In this document: in pieces, positions 1-12,044 of the stretch | Layout of the letters: every line of letters starts with the position of its first letter | Numbering within the stretch: position 1 is the first letter of the stretch | NCBI GenBank assembly: GCA_030848705.1 | Contig: CM061243.1 | Coordinates: 97,338,436-97,402,435, forward strand | From: Heracleum sosnowskyi | Lineage: Eukaryota; Streptophyta; Magnoliopsida; Apiales; Apiaceae | Length of the DNA: 64,000 bases | Direction of reading: 5' to 3' | Translations under genes and position numbers: made by a program | Notes under the pieces: model-generated | Told to the model about the DNA's origin: nothing | Database searches by the model: none | The model's input: the letters and a program-made list of their open reading frames with translations, nothing else

Positions 1-271
1 CTTTTGTGTTAATGCTAAACCAACAACACTTTTGTAATTCAATTCTCTTGATACAAAGCGCTTTCCACAACAGTTTTAGCAACATAGCGTTGTTGTTTCT
101 GGCTTTTGTACAACAGTTTTGGAAGCTCTAACCGTTGTCTTCAGGAATGTCATACAACGGTACGTACCATTGTTTGATACACGTAACAGACGGCATCTCA
201 ATAGACAACGGGTTTTCGAAGCTTCAGACAATGGGCAAAAACCGTTGTAAAACGCTGTTTTCCTTGTAGTG
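1..271 (-). mobile_element. CACTA transposon, one terminus only
   Basis: Read on the minus strand from 271, the sequence opens with CACTACAAGGAAAAC, the usual terminal inverted repeat of plant CACTA (En/Spm) elements. Leftwards it is full of short direct and inverted copies of AACGGTT/CCGTTGT, as expected of the subterminal repeats that bind the TNPA-type protein. The next three bases (272-274, gaa) would be one side of the 3-bp target duplication. The rest of the element, including any transposase, lies left of the window. It interrupts the reverse-transcriptase gene of Copia element A, so it is younger than A. Its subterminal motif differs from those of the CACTA elements at 8809 and 35480, so it is a separate family. 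Confidence 0.8.
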
Positions 272-2791
272 GAATATTCTTGACTGACGTCCATTGACCT
301 TCACCTAGATTAGACTGGTATCTGCTCGTCATGCTCAAAGCATACGAAACATCAGGTCGAGTACATATCATTGCATACATTATTGAACCAATTGCAGAAG
401 CATATGGTACCTTTTTCATACGGTCCTTATCATCTAATGATTTAGGACAGTTTTCTTTTGAGATCACTATCCCATGATACACAGGGACAAATCCCCTCTT
501 TGCCTCTTGCATCCCAAAACGATGCAATACTTTGTCAATGTATGTACTCTGACTTAAGCCGATTAATCTTCTAGATCTATCTCTATAGATCTTGATCCCT
601 AATATATAGGTAGCATCACCTAAGTCTTTGATTGAGAAACTTTTTCCCAACCAATTATTAACAGCCTGAAGAGAAGGTATGTCATTCCCTATTAGTAATA
701 TATCATCAACATATAATACTAGGAATGCCACTTTGCTCCCACTAACCTTCTTGTATACACAAGGCTCATCTTCATTTTGAATAAAGCCAAACTCTTTGAC
801 TGTTATATCAAAACGAATGTTCCAACTCCTTGAGGCCTACTTCAATCCATAAATAGATCGTAGTAGCTTACAGACCATTCTAGAAAATCTCGGATCGACA
901 AAACCTTCTGGTTGTATCATATACACATCCTCTTCTTATAAGCTCCCATTTAAGAAAGCGGTTTTGACATCCATTTTCCAGATTTCATAGTCATAGTAAG
1001 CTGCTATCGCAAGCAAAATCCTGATGGACTTGACCATAGCTACTGGTGAGAAAGTTTTATCATAGTCAATACCATGAATTTGTTTGAAACCTTTCGCCAC
1101 TAGTCTTCCTTTGTAGGTCGTTACATTACCATCCATGTCTGTTTTCTTCTTGAAAACCCATTTGCACCCAATAGGTTTTACCCCTTCAGGTGGTTCAACC
1201 AAAGTCCATACTTTGTTTTCATACATGGAATCCATCTCAGATTTCATAGCTTCCAGCCATCTCTCAGAATCTGGACTATTCATAGCATCCTGATAGGTAA
1301 GAGGCTCATCTTCATCCATAAGCATTACATCGCCAGTCTGAGTTAAGAGAAATTCATAATATCTCTCAGACTCGTGGCGAATCCTACCAGATCTCCGAAC
1401 GACCTGTGTTTCTTGAGCAGTAACATTTTCATGTACTTCGTGCTCATGTTCCAACTCTGGTTTAATGTCATTCTGTGGTTCTCGAACTTCATCGAGATCT
1501 ATCATACTCCCACTGTTTTTCTTAGAGAGCAGTTCTCTTTCAAGAAATACAGCAGTTCGAGCAACAAACACTTTGCTCTCGGTACGATTATAGAAATAAT
1601 ACCCTTTAGTTTCTTTTGGGTATCCCAAAAAATTACATTTGTCTGATTTCGGTCCTAGCTTATCAGTGACTAAACGTTTCACAAACGCTTCGCATCCCCA
1701 TACTTTCAAAAAGGACATGCTATGACGTTTCTCAGTCCATATCTCACATGGTGTAGTTTGAACTGATTTAGTAGGAACTTGGTTAAGTGTGTGTGCAGCC
1801 GTTTCCAGAGCATAACCCCAGAAACTAATTGGAAGATCCGCTAGACTCATCATCGATCGCACCATGTCCAACAAGGTACGATTTCTCCTTTCAGATACAC
1901 CATTCCACTGTGGTGTTCCAGGAGGTGTGAGTTGTGATACAATACCACACTCCTTTAAGAAATTCTTAAATTCTAAGCTTAGGTACTCTCCTCTACGATC
2001 AGATCGTAGAGTTTTAATACTTTCGCCTATTTGCTTTCCACTTCTGCCTTGTACTCTTTGAATTTTTCAAATGATTCGGATTTGTTCTTCAAAAGATACA
2101 CATATCCGTATCTACTAAAATCATCAGTAAAGGTTATGAAGTAGTAAAAGCCACCTCTTGCCATCGTACGCATTGGACCACATACATCACTATGTATAAG
2201 TTCTAATCGTTCGGTGGCCCTCTCACCAATTCCGGTAAAAGGAGCTTTAGTCATTTTTCCAATGAGACAAGGTTCACATTCTTCGTTTAGACATCCGTAT
2301 CCAAAATCAAACTTATCCAAGTATCCATCCTTATGTAACTTGGAAATGCGTTTCTCATTTATATGGCCTAAACGACAATGCCAAAGATATGTTTGATTTG
2401 AGTCATTAGCCTTAATACGTTTATTATTTACATTATAGACAGGAATATCAAGATCAAGAACATATAAACCATTAAATAAATGTGCAACCCCATAGGTAAC
2501 ATTATTCAAACCAAAGGAACAACTATTGTTCTGAATTGTAAAGGAAAAACCTTTCTTGTCCGAACAAGAAACAGAAATAATGTTTCTGCAAATCGCAGGC
2601 ACGTAAAAACAGTTTTCAAGTTCTAAAATAAGCCCAGTGGGCAACTATAAATTATAAGTCCCTACAGCCAAAGCAGCAACCTTTGCTCCATTGCCAACAC
2701 GTAGGTCGACTTCTCCTTTCGCCAAAGTCCTACTCCTTCCCAGTTCCTGCACATTTATATAAATGTGAGAACCACATCCAGTATCCAATAC
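272..2791 (-). pseudogene. Copia A pol remnant: protease, integrase, RT
   Basis: Decayed polyprotein read from right to left. The protease motif VLDTGCGSH lies just after 2791, with the preceding Trp codon turned into TAG. The GAG-pre-integrase segment has the HCRLGH signature. The integrase core carries HSDVCGP, the DDFSRYGYVYL stretch, SDR.GEY and the PQWNGVSERRNRT region. RT follows with GCKWVFKKK, KMDVKTAFLNGSL and the catalytic YVDDILLIG. Visible lesions are a stop in the protease near 2645, a frameshift near 2027-2040, TAA at 936-938 and TAG at 838-840. At 271/272 the reading frame runs from RT directly into the CACTA terminus, giving a fused nonsense tail. RNase H is absent from the window. 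Confidence 0.85.
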
Positions 2792-3708
2792 CTATGATGT
2801 AGAAGTAGACAAATTGACTTCTATAACATACATACCTGAATCAGAAATCTTCACAGACTTCATACCCTTCAGGTTCTGATCCTCCAAATAAGCTTGACAA
2901 TTACGCTTCCAATGACCCGGCTTCTTGCAAAAGTGACATACATCACCCTTTGCAGCACCTTTTGCAACACCTCCAGTAGGCTTCAAAGCCTTTTTGAAAG
3001 AAGGCTTCAGATTAGCAGATTTAGATCCAATATTCTTCTTGCCTTTCCATTTCCCTTTTCCTTTGGCATTCCCTTTATTCACCATCATTATGGGAGCAGG
3101 GTTAGACTTTGACATATTGGTCTCAACAGTCCTCAATAATGCCAATAGTTCGGTAGGTGTTTTGTCTATCTCATTCATAATATAGTTTATAACAAATTGA
3201 GTGTAGTTGATGTTCAAAGACTGCAAGATCAAACCTGCTTGGTGTTCCGGTAAAACCGGGTAACCCAAATTCTCAAGGGTTTCCAAATACCCTATTATCT
3301 TTAGAACATGCGGTCCAACCGGGTCACGATCTCCCTGTTTGCATGCATACAACGATTTGCTTACATCAAACCTCTCTTGACGAGCTTGACCCTCAAACAT
3401 CCTTTTGAGGTGCTCTATCATGTCATAAGCGTCCATACGCTCATGTTGTTTCTGAAGCTCAGGACTCATAGTCGCTAGCATCAAACAAAAGACATCCGTA
3501 GAATCATCAAGATGCTTCTGATAAGCATTTTGTTGAGCCTCGGTTGCTTCAGCAGCAAGAGGTCCAGGGTGAGGAATATCAAGGACATAAAGCTTTCACT
3601 CCTGCCTGAGGACAATCCTCAAATTCCTTTGCCAATCAAGGAAGTTGGTTCCTGTCATCTTTTCCTTCTCAAGGACTGATCGCACAGGAAATTGTTTGAG
3701 TTTGCCAT
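2792..3708 (-). pseudogene. Copia A gag remnant (capsid/nucleocapsid)
   Basis: A likely start ATG lies at 3708-3706 (MANSNNF...). An indel soon after it moves the frame so that LEKEKMTGTNFLDWQRNLRI can be read, and a TGA follows at the end of the RIVLRQE stretch. The longest open part, 3484-2792, carries the capsid-like region and one CCHC zinc knuckle, CHFCKKPGHWKRNC, which packages RNA in Ty1/copia Gag. It ends in LSTSTS at a TAG that replaces the Trp codon of the protease junction. The closed frames and missing partner genes make this a pseudogene. Confidence 0.8.
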
Positions 3709-5539
3709 TTAGATATCTACAATGTTAAAATGCATAAAATAAGTTAGTTGCAGATTTATTAAATTATGTTCAAGTGATTATCCATATATATTCACAATAT
3801 ATATCTCCCACTATTTTTATCAAATCAATAGCCCTAATTATTAATTCGGAAGGCATTACACTAAATCCTTCTAGTGAGCCAAGATCCATATTTCGCATTG
3901 CTTAAGGTCAGCTTTGGCTTTACTCCCAAAACATGATTTATTTAGGTAGACAACTCTTGTCAATTATATCATATATAACTCTTGGAAAGTCTGGTAGAAC
4001 AACATTTGTCCACATTTATCCAATAAATCATACCAAACTCCATGCCTCTAAGTTTACAATCCTATTGTGGTAACTTAGTTAAGTCTAACCCAATGGTCTA
4101 ACAGTTAAGTATCACATTTACTTCATCGCGCCTTACCATGATAGATTGGAGTGCTTCGCTTTGGCGAACCCACTCTTTCTCGATCTAGGTCTTGACGAGT
4201 GTTGCCCATTGGAAGGCATCTAAGTAACTTAATATTTTAAATTTAGGGATTTTATTATTAAAACGACCATGATCCCATCATCAAGAGATTCCCAATTTTT
4301 CCTTGAACTAAGTACTTCAATTCAAAATTCATCAATGGTTTGATTTCCAGTCCAACGGAGGAGTCACAGTGGTCTCACTTAAAACTCGCCTTTCTTACAA
4401 ACGCTGCTTGTATTTTTGTCAAAATCGCCCCATATCAAAAAATCGAAAATTCATACTTATTTCCGTGTTTCATAAACACAGGAATCTCATGTTCATTTTG
4501 TTCAATTTTAAAATCTTGAATCGTTACAGATTTTATCTTGTTTAGCAGGCATGGCATGGGTGATGTATCTAATACATACACGTTTAAAACATGCATCATT
4601 ATCACTACGCATACATATATGTAAAGTGTGTAAAGTAAACGTGCTTGGTTATGGCCCAATCCTATGCGATTTTTCCAAGCTAAGGAAAAATCAAGGTCAA
4701 TCTATAGTGGTATCAAATACAACATAATAAATTACACATGTCTTCATGCTTCCTTGTAATGACTCCTTTGATCGCCTCCTTGGTATTCCTCCATGTCTTC
4801 ATATCATCAATTACATTACAAAAATATGAAACAAGCTAATCTAATAAACTTACAAGAGAAACTCGAGTTACATTCGAGATTTAATCATTACAAGAATGAA
4901 CGACATGCAAGTGGTATTTAAAACCAAAACCATAATAAAAAACCACTAACCTATGGGTCTTAGGGCCATAACCATACACCATGCTCAATTAACAGTTAAG
5001 AACATCTCAGACTTCATCAAGACATCATACCGTATCATATTTCTTTTGATCCAATCAAAGAAATCCTAAAAGGCACAAATCAGAAAAATCGAAATCATGA
5101 CCGAAAACAGTAAATCGCAGTTTTGAGGGCCTAAACAATGTCAAACGGCCAAAAAGCGACTTGGGTCACAACTTAGTGGTGAGTTTTACTCGTGAAGATT
5201 TTCCCTTTCCAAAAAGGTATTATTCGTCGAATTCTGACACCGAAAAATCGGAAAAACACTATTCACCGCAGAAACTTTTTCTGCAATTTTTGCTTTCGGA
5301 ATCAAACGAAACAATTTCGATCGATCCTCAAGCCTCTGTATCACGTATTATATACATACAGACCTCACCAACAACAACAGATGTGTCAATACACATCAGA
5401 ACCCATCAGTTTATATAAATAAACAGAACAACATGCATATCATACAAAATCACATACATATCAGTCATGGCAGATTGTAAGCATGCTATTATCAATAAAA
5501 GAGTAAACATGTAAACGAATTAAACACAATTCGCAAGTA
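3709..5539 (-). other. Copia A untranslated leader, no gene
   Basis: About 1.8 kb between the primer-binding site and the gag start of element A. It is AT-rich, has only short accidental ORFs and shows no recognisable domain. Such long leaders occur in some plant Copia lineages. A small decayed insertion inside it cannot be excluded by eye. Confidence 0.5.
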
Positions 5540-5551
5540 GCTCTGATACCA
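5540..5551 (-). other. Primer-binding site, tRNA-iMet type
   Basis: The minus strand reads TGGTATCAGAGC, complementary to the 3' end of plant initiator tRNA-Met, one base away from the TG/CA edge of the LTR. This fixes the element's orientation and its LTR boundary. Confidence 0.9.
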
Positions 5552-5552
5552 T

Positions 5553-7086
5553 TGAAGGGTTTCGAGCATGAAAACGCAACGAAAAAAAGCGTAAAAACAG
5601 AAAATAACGAAACCATCCACAGGATCCATGCGAACGCGATATTTAATTCGTGAACAGAATTGTTTAACTTTTAAGAAGCTTTACGATCTGGTTAATAGAT
5701 GGAGGTCCTTTGCTATGATCACCACGTATCCCGCCTTGCGATATACGTCTCTAAGCAGTCCACACGAACGCCCGATCGTCCAACGATCACCGGAGTTGGT
5801 ACTAGCCAAAAACTGCCCTCAGAATTCTCTCTCTCTCTCTCTAGCCTCTCTTAGATGTAGAGCTTCTAGGGTTTTTCAAGAAAAAACGTATTATGTCTCT
5901 TAACCCTAAAACAATACATCTTAATGTATTTATATGGAGAGAATTCTGGGCCTATACCTAATCTGATTGGGCTTCTAAAACCCAATCTGATTATTAGTAG
6001 TATTATTTATCATATTCGAATTATTATATAATTAATCAAGTCCTACTTAATTAATCCAATAATTCAATATAATAATAATTCAATTAAATTCGAAATTTAA
6101 TTAATGCTCCGTTTAAAACGTTCTTTGTGTGTGACCCTTTAGGTTATTATTACGTTGGCAATAATTTTAATATCTCATAATAAAATTATAAACAATGAGC
6201 AGCATCTAGTAATATATCATTGCTACCCAAGTAATAATAATAATTGGTGATCCAATTAAACCTTTAATGAATAATGTTCCATGTAATATAATCCTTTTTA
6301 ACCTTATATTATAGATTAAACTCAAGGCATGGTTTATGTCATCCTCTTCAACATTTAATCCCGGTTTACTTGATCGATGAGTAGACTATTAAACAAATCA
6401 CAATTTGAGCATGGCCATGCATTTCATAGTCTCACTCAATCAAGAGGCCAATAATATCACTCCTAAAATAGGAGGGTTAAATCCTATATCTATCATTCAT
6501 ATTTCTCATGTGATTCATAATATACCCAATGTCCACCTTTATCATTACCCCGGTCAAAGGTAACTTTGAGTAGAATCAAAGTATATTAATTCTCATATAG
6601 AAATATAATGATTTCAAGTCTAAGGATCATTACACCATTATCACTGTGAGAATTGCTTATGACACTTGATAACATTTACCATGAAGAATTCACACGGTGG
6701 GTCTATCCAGTGCCATGTTCTGCTAACATGCACTTATGTCTTTGACTTTAGTATCACCATACTTATGACCAATGAGATGTGGTCATTAGTCAACAAACAT
6801 ACTATATAGTCTTAATGCATTATTATTGTCCTCAAATAATAATACTCGACTAGGGATCTTTTAGGATTATAAACACTACTCATATAATCTCATTTCTAAG
6901 TCACATACTTAGAGATATAGAATTCATGCTTATATTCCAAGGACATTTATTATTCTAACATTTATATCGCAGTTAATAAAGACATAATAAATAATTGAAA
7001 GAAAATCCATAGAACATATTTATTAATAATCAAAATGTCTTCCCTAAGAACATTATAGTATTGTCTCTAGGGCACAAGCACTAACA
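5553..7086 (-). repeat. 5' LTR of Copia A
   Basis: 1534 bp, bounded by TG and CA. On the minus strand it opens TGTTAGTGCTTGTGCCC, a start common among plant Copia LTRs, and ends next to the primer-binding site. It contains a TATA box (5927-5935) and a CT run (about 5828-5846) downstream of it in the transcribed direction. The partner LTR is outside the window, so an age cannot be estimated. Confidence 0.85.
5927..5935 (-). promoter_or_regulatory. TATA box of Copia A LTR
   Basis: The minus strand reads ATATAAATA inside the LTR, upstream of a CT-rich stretch and about 375 bp before the LTR/primer-site border. This is a plausible core promoter for the retrotransposon transcript; the transcription start is inferred, not seen. 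Confidence 0.5.
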
Positions 7087-8045
7087 GATGGAGCTCCCAT
7101 CCAGGATGATTGTGAATGAAGCTTTCATCCAGGGGTAACTTATGAATGAAGTAATTGCCCTTCTACTAGTAGAGAAGACCCGCGGTGGATATGGTTGTGG
7201 CGACTGATCATCGTCACTTCATATCGTGTTTTCTGTTTTTGGATAAGTCCCTTTCCTTCCAATTTGGAAATTGATATTAACACTGTAACGAAAGCCAAGG
7301 TGCTCAGTTACCGATAGTGTTGATAAGAACTAAATATTGTTCTTTTACAAATGATTCTGGTTATTTATTGATGAAAGACAAATGATATTTTAAAACTAGT
7401 GAACTAAAGTTGTTCATCTAGCAGTATCTAGAACTGCGTACTTGTTGATTTCTAAAAACCGTGCTAAGTCACTCGTAGTGTCTTTCTAAATTATGAAATA
7501 AATTTGTTCATATAGTAGTATTCTAAACTTCATACAAAGTAAGAATACTTTCAATAGGAAACTATGTACTCATTTTATATTATTGGAAGAACTTTATATT
7601 AGTGACTAGTTAACTTGCTGAGCATTCTTTCGCTTATTCTTGCTTTGTTAAAAATTATATTTTCAGTAAAAGGAGACCATAGTCGGTCGTCCAGCATTAC
7701 GAGGAGAGGAATTTGGAAGATACTCCCTCGAGATAGTTCAGTTCAGGAAGGATACAACATGATTAAGTTGGATAGGTTCAGCTATCATTAGTAAGTTTGT
7801 TTACAATATGGGTTGTAATAATTCCATGTAGAGGTTGTAGTTAGTAGTGTGAGATCCTGGATAGTACATTTGGTTTGTAATCACTAATGTTACTGTATAT
7901 TGTTTCTAAGGCTATAACTTGTGTGAGTAAGAGATTGAGGTCTATGATGTTGTTTTATTGGATTATTGAGTTAATACAGGTATTATATGATTGGATGGTG
8001 AGGTGACGACCTGGATCCCAGACCCCGGATCTGTGGGCGTTCATA
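7087..8045 (+). mobile_element. Old chromovirus-type LTR remnant
   Basis: No coding potential. The last ~45 bases (CCTGGATCCCAGACCCCGG then ATCTGTGGGCG and TTCATA) closely resemble the 3' end of element D's LTR read on its own strand (TGAATCCCTGACCCCGG then ATTTGGGGCTGTTACA). I therefore read this as the 3' portion of a related Ty3/gypsy LTR on the plus strand, with a degraded terminal TTACA. Copia A inserted into it at 7086/7087. The start of the LTR is not in view. Confidence 0.4.
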
Positions 8046-8808
8046 AGCCTTCATTTCAATTATGATTTTTTGTTTAATTGTTTTTTTTTATTTTATCTAA
8101 TCGTGATTTTCTTTTTTTAAAATTATACATTATTTTCATTATAAATAATTTAATTATAAGACATTTACATTGTAAAATATATAATACATGTCTCTACAAT
8201 CGTTCAAAATTCGATCAGTTGACAATTCTTGTCTAGAAGCATGTCTCTCGGCTTCAAGACTATATACCCCTACTTTGCTTTTATTTTAATCCATTGAAAA
8301 TTGTATAGGGAAAAAAGTTGAAGTGTCCGTGAACTCGAGTGCATGTATAGTATACACTCGATCCATCCTATTCATTTTTTTACACTTTTTCTTTTATTGA
8401 TGTTCCTCTTAATTTTTTTCATTTTAAAAATAATAAAATTTTATAATATAAAAATTAACTTCATCCACTACTTTTCTTCAAGGCGAAACTACAGAACCAT
8501 GGGTGGTCATGGTCGCCCATCTTTCCAAGACCTCCATGGTACTATTATGTCCTGAACATATGTGTAGCTTACAAAAGATTAATTTGGTCCCTCCCGTATG
8601 TTACAACTGCTCCTTTTATGTATTAATATAAACTTAAAGCATGGCCCATACAAAAGCCCCATGGACTACTCTTTAAAATCTATTAAAGATAACTTATTAC
8701 TCATCATATTTAAAAGGTTGAAAATAATAAAGCCCGATGTCTTTACGTTTATCTGCTATTTGTACTGCAAATCAAACTCCTTTCTTCAATTTCTAAGTTC
8801 AAGTCTTC
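8046..8808. other. AT-rich DNA, nothing recognised
   Basis: Low-complexity AT-rich sequence with short chance ORFs and no protein or element signature. It is the DNA into which CACTA element F inserted (probable target triplet ttc, 8806-8808). Confidence 0.4.
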
Positions 8809-9090
8809 CACTACAAGGAAACGGGACAAAATCGACCGTTCAAAACCGACTGACACAAAACATCATCATTTTGGCTGATGTTACACAGGCAAATCCAACC
8901 ATAGGAGATCGATCGGTTATATTGTTGACATGGCAATGTTAAAACCGACAGTTATTGATAGTAGACCTGAAAATGAATTAAAAATATTTAAATTTGAATT
9001 ATTTTGTACTGCGATAAAGCAAAATGGCGTCATTTTCTGTGGAAGTCATAACCGATCGACGTCGGTCGGTTATGTCACGCTACTTTATTT
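8809..9090 (+). repeat. Left TIR and subterminal repeats of CACTA F
   Basis: Begins CACTACAAGGAAACGGG. Behind it are ATCGACCGTT, AACCGACTG, AACCGACAG, AACCGATCGACG and TCGGTCGGTT, matching in both orientations the ACCGACCG units at 14618-14833. Such repeats are the binding sites for the accessory CACTA protein in characterised elements. Confidence 0.75.
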
Positions 9091-9170
9091 TTATTTTTGT
9101 CTTAAAACACTCATTTCTTCAAATGAAACAAAACATAAAAAAGAAAGATAGGAGAAAAAAGAAGAAGAAA

Positions 9171-9420
9171 TGTTATAATAGAAGCAAAAAAGATTTTAAT
9201 AGACGTAAAGAAAGAACACAGATAAGCAAAAGAGAAAAGTTTTATTGATCTTGAGGATACATATTACAATATACGTTTAGGTTATGACATAGAGAGTTTA
9301 TATAGTACTCTCTAGGCGGTTATAGAAAAGCCCAGAAAATAGGCCCAAAACAGATAACCCTAGCGAGACCCCCGAAGTCCCAGCGTTTGGGGCATTACTG
9401 ATTCAAGGCATATTCTAACA
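9171..9420 (-). mobile_element. Short Copia solo LTR (about 250 bp)
   Basis: On the minus strand this reads TGTTAGAATATGCC at its start (9420) and ends TATAACA at 9171, giving matching TGTTA/TAACA termini. Inside are a TATA box (TATATAAA, plus 9297-9304) and an AATAAAAC poly(A)-type signal in the right order. The flanking pentamers agaaa (9166-9170) and agaga (9421-9425) match at four of five positions, as expected of an aged target duplication. No internal retrotransposon sequence is present. It lies in the 5' region of the CACTA transposase gene. The size suits Ale/Ivana-type Copia LTRs; that assignment is inference. Confidence 0.5.
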
Positions 9421-9559
9421 AGAGAATTGAAGAAAACAAAGAGAAGAAGTGATACAAATGATATGATGTAAGTTTTCTTTTATCTATTTTGTATTTAATT
9501 ATGATTACATATATTTGTTTATAATTCAATGTATATGTATGTGTTTTTACAATTATATG

Positions 9560-9561
<2 letters not shown>

Positions 9562-9603
<42 letters not shown>
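9562..9603. repeat. (TA)n microsatellite
   Basis: About 21 uninterrupted TA units just 5' of the transposase start at 9617. The length is likely to vary between individuals. Confidence 0.9.
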
Positions 9604-9608
<5 letters not shown>

Positions 9609-9616
9609 TCATGTAG

Positions 9617-12039
9617 ATGGCAAATATGGATAGAAGTTGGATAGGTAATAAAATACAAAGCGATAAAATTTCTTTAACTCCCGAATATAGGAATGGTGTA
9701 GAGGTTTTTTTAAATTTTGTAAAGGAGAAAAAAGTGGACGAGGATGGTAAAATGAAGTGTCCTTTTAAGAATTGTAAGAATTTGAATTGGTTGGACATTG
9801 ATGAAATTAGATTTCATTTTCTATCTAAAGGGATGCTTGAAGGTTATATGGTGTGGACATCGCACGGTGAAGATGTTGTGCAAAGAACCAGTTGATTTTA
9901 ATGCTATGTTACATAATTTTGCCGGTGCAAATTATGAATATTATGACACCACGGATACGGGAACTAGTAATGTAGAAGAAGCTCCAAATGATAGTGCTAA
10001 AAAATTCTATGAGTTGATTGTTGAAAATGGAGTCCCTATTTATCCGGGCAATATAAAGTATACAAGATTAAGCTTGACCGCAAAATTATTAGATTTAAAA
10101 AACTATTCAAATTGTACTAATAAAGCTTTTGATATTTTGCTTGAACTTCTTGCGGATATGTTACCAAAGAAACACACATTGCCCAAAACCAATTATGAAA
10201 TGAAAAAGATTATGAAGGGTTTGAGGGTTGAATATGAAAAAATTGATATGTGCGAGAATGATTGCATGTTATTTTATGGAGATGACAAAGATAAAATTGT
10301 ATGTGATACATGTGGTAAAGATCGTTATCAGGATGTTTCGAGGAAAAGTGGTAAAAAAAATACCAAAAAAAATCTTAAGACATTTTCCTTTGATTCCTCG
10401 ACTACAATGCTTGTACATGTCGGCGCATACATCCAATCATATGAGATTTCACAAGAATTGAGATGTGAAAGAGGGAGAGATTAGTCATCCCGTGGACGGA
10501 GATGAATGGAAAAATTTTGACATTCGTTATCCATCATTTGCTAATGATATTCGTAATATAAGGCTTGGCCTTGCAACCGATGGTTTCAACCAATTTGGCC
10601 CTACCCGAAAGAAAACATATAGTGTATGGCCCATGGTGGTTGTTGTCTATAATCTTCCGCCATCAATGTGTATGAAAGGCCTTATATGTTTATGACCGAT
10701 ATAGTTCCGGGTCTGAATAGCATCGACAAAGATATTAACGTTTGTCTAAGGCCTCTCATTGATGAATTGAAGATATTGTGGAATACCGGAGTGGAAACAT
10801 ATGACCAATCTTTAAAGCAAAATTTTACAATACGAGCGGCTCTTATGTGGCATATTAGTGACTTTCCCGCTATGAGTATGATAAGTGGGTGGTCGGGTAA
10901 AGGAAAAATGGGATGTCAAGTGTGTGGTGGAAGTGTGCAAGGGTTTCAATTAAAACATTCCGAAAAATGTAGTTTTTATGGCACAAACCGAATATTTCTT
11001 GAACCAAATGATCCATTGCGCGAAAAAAGTAATTTGTTTGATAATGAGGAAAGAAGATTGTTTCGTGGTCGTTTGTCCGGGGAGGATGTAAAGGAGTTGC
11101 TTAACGGTATAATTTTTCCACCACCCGGAAAGACTAATTCTAAGTTAAGGAGTGTCGGTTATGGGGAACAGCATCATTGGAATCATGTTCCAATTTTTTA
11201 TGAACTCCCTTATTGGTCATCGCATACTTTACAACATTCAATTGATATCATGCATACCGAACAAAATGTGTTTGAAAACATATTTTTTACTATTGTAAAT
11301 GTGGCAAAATTAAAGGATCACAAGAAAGCAAGGTCGGATTGCAAACACTTTGATGTGTTGCGTCATTTGTGAATCAATGAAAATGGCAAAATGCCAAAAG
11401 CACCGTATTCCTTAAATAAAAAACAACTTAAACTTTTGTGCCATTGGATTTGCTCATTGAAACTTCCAGACGGTTATTCTTCCAATATATCTCGTTGTTG
11501 CAATGTTGATGAGTGTAAATTTTTTGGATTCAAATCGCATGATTGTCATATCTTTCTTCAAAAATTGTTGCCTCTTGCAACTCGTGAGCTTCTACCAACG
11601 CCTATTGTGGATGCCTTGACGGCATTTTCAATTTTTTTTCATGATTTGTGCTCATCCGTTGTGACAAGAACCGATTTGGATCTAAAGGCAAAATCGGTTA
11701 TTAGAGCTTTGTGCTTGTTGGAAACAATTTTTCCTCATACTTGGTTTGATTCGATGGAACACTTGGTTGTACATTTGGCGAAATAAATCAAACTAGTTGG
11801 GCCCTCTTATTGGCATTGGATGTATCCAATTGAGCATTTGTTGGGAAAATTAAAACAAAAAGTCGGTAATAAAGCAAGAGTTGAGGGTTCAATTGCCGAA
11901 TGATATATGGAAGAAGAGGCTCTTAATTTTTGTTCTCTTTATTTTGCCTCCGATTCGGTTCATAATAAAGTACGTTGTAACGAAGTTTTGTTTGATGTAC
12001 AAAATTCTGATAAATTAGAAGTTTTTAGATATCCAATTG
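9617..12039 (+). pseudogene. CACTA transposase (tnp2 family), 5' part
   Basis: The first ATG gives MANMDRSWIGNKI..., a transposase-associated N-terminal domain with the C/H-rich CPFKNCKN pattern (9617-9895). Frame changes then lead through the CENDCMLFY and CDTCGKDRY zinc-like stretch (to about 10330), LATDGFNQFGP (about 10575-10607), the tnp2 core with TDIVPGLNSIDKDI and ALMWHISDFPAMS (10668 onwards), HSIDIMHTEQNVFEN (about 11235-11280) and a DUF4218-like region (PIEHLLGKLKQKV, about 11825-11865). Lesions: frameshifts near 9890, 10440 and 10680, TGA at 11370-11372, and further stops at 11784-11786 and about 11901. The gene once supplied the cutting enzyme for this and perhaps non-autonomous elements. 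It is interrupted at 12044 by a solo LTR and resumes at 13787. Confidence 0.85.
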
Positions 12040-12044
12040 AATGT

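Larger units (their letters stand above)
272..7086 (-). mobile_element. Copia LTR retrotransposon A (5' part, dead)
   Basis: Minus-strand Ty1/copia element with, from its 5' end at the right, an LTR (5553-7086), a tRNA-Met primer-binding site, a long leader, gag with one zinc knuckle, protease, integrase and reverse transcriptase. Its 3' part (end of RT, RNase H, 3' LTR) is separated from the window by the CACTA insertion at 271/272. The coding region has at least five stops plus frameshifts, so it cannot encode a working polyprotein. The bases after the LTR (gatgg, 7087-7091) may be a target duplication, but the other flank is not in view. I do not assign a lineage with certainty; Tork- or TAR-type is plausible. 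Confidence 0.85.

Noticed and set aside
5628..5903. 91-codon plus-strand ORF in the Copia A LTR
   Set aside because: It lies in the LTR against the element's orientation and includes a CT microsatellite; no supporting feature.
8343..9248. Several 70-114-codon ORFs around the left end of CACTA F
   Set aside because: They cross the element boundary or subterminal repeats and show no domain, start context or codon bias.
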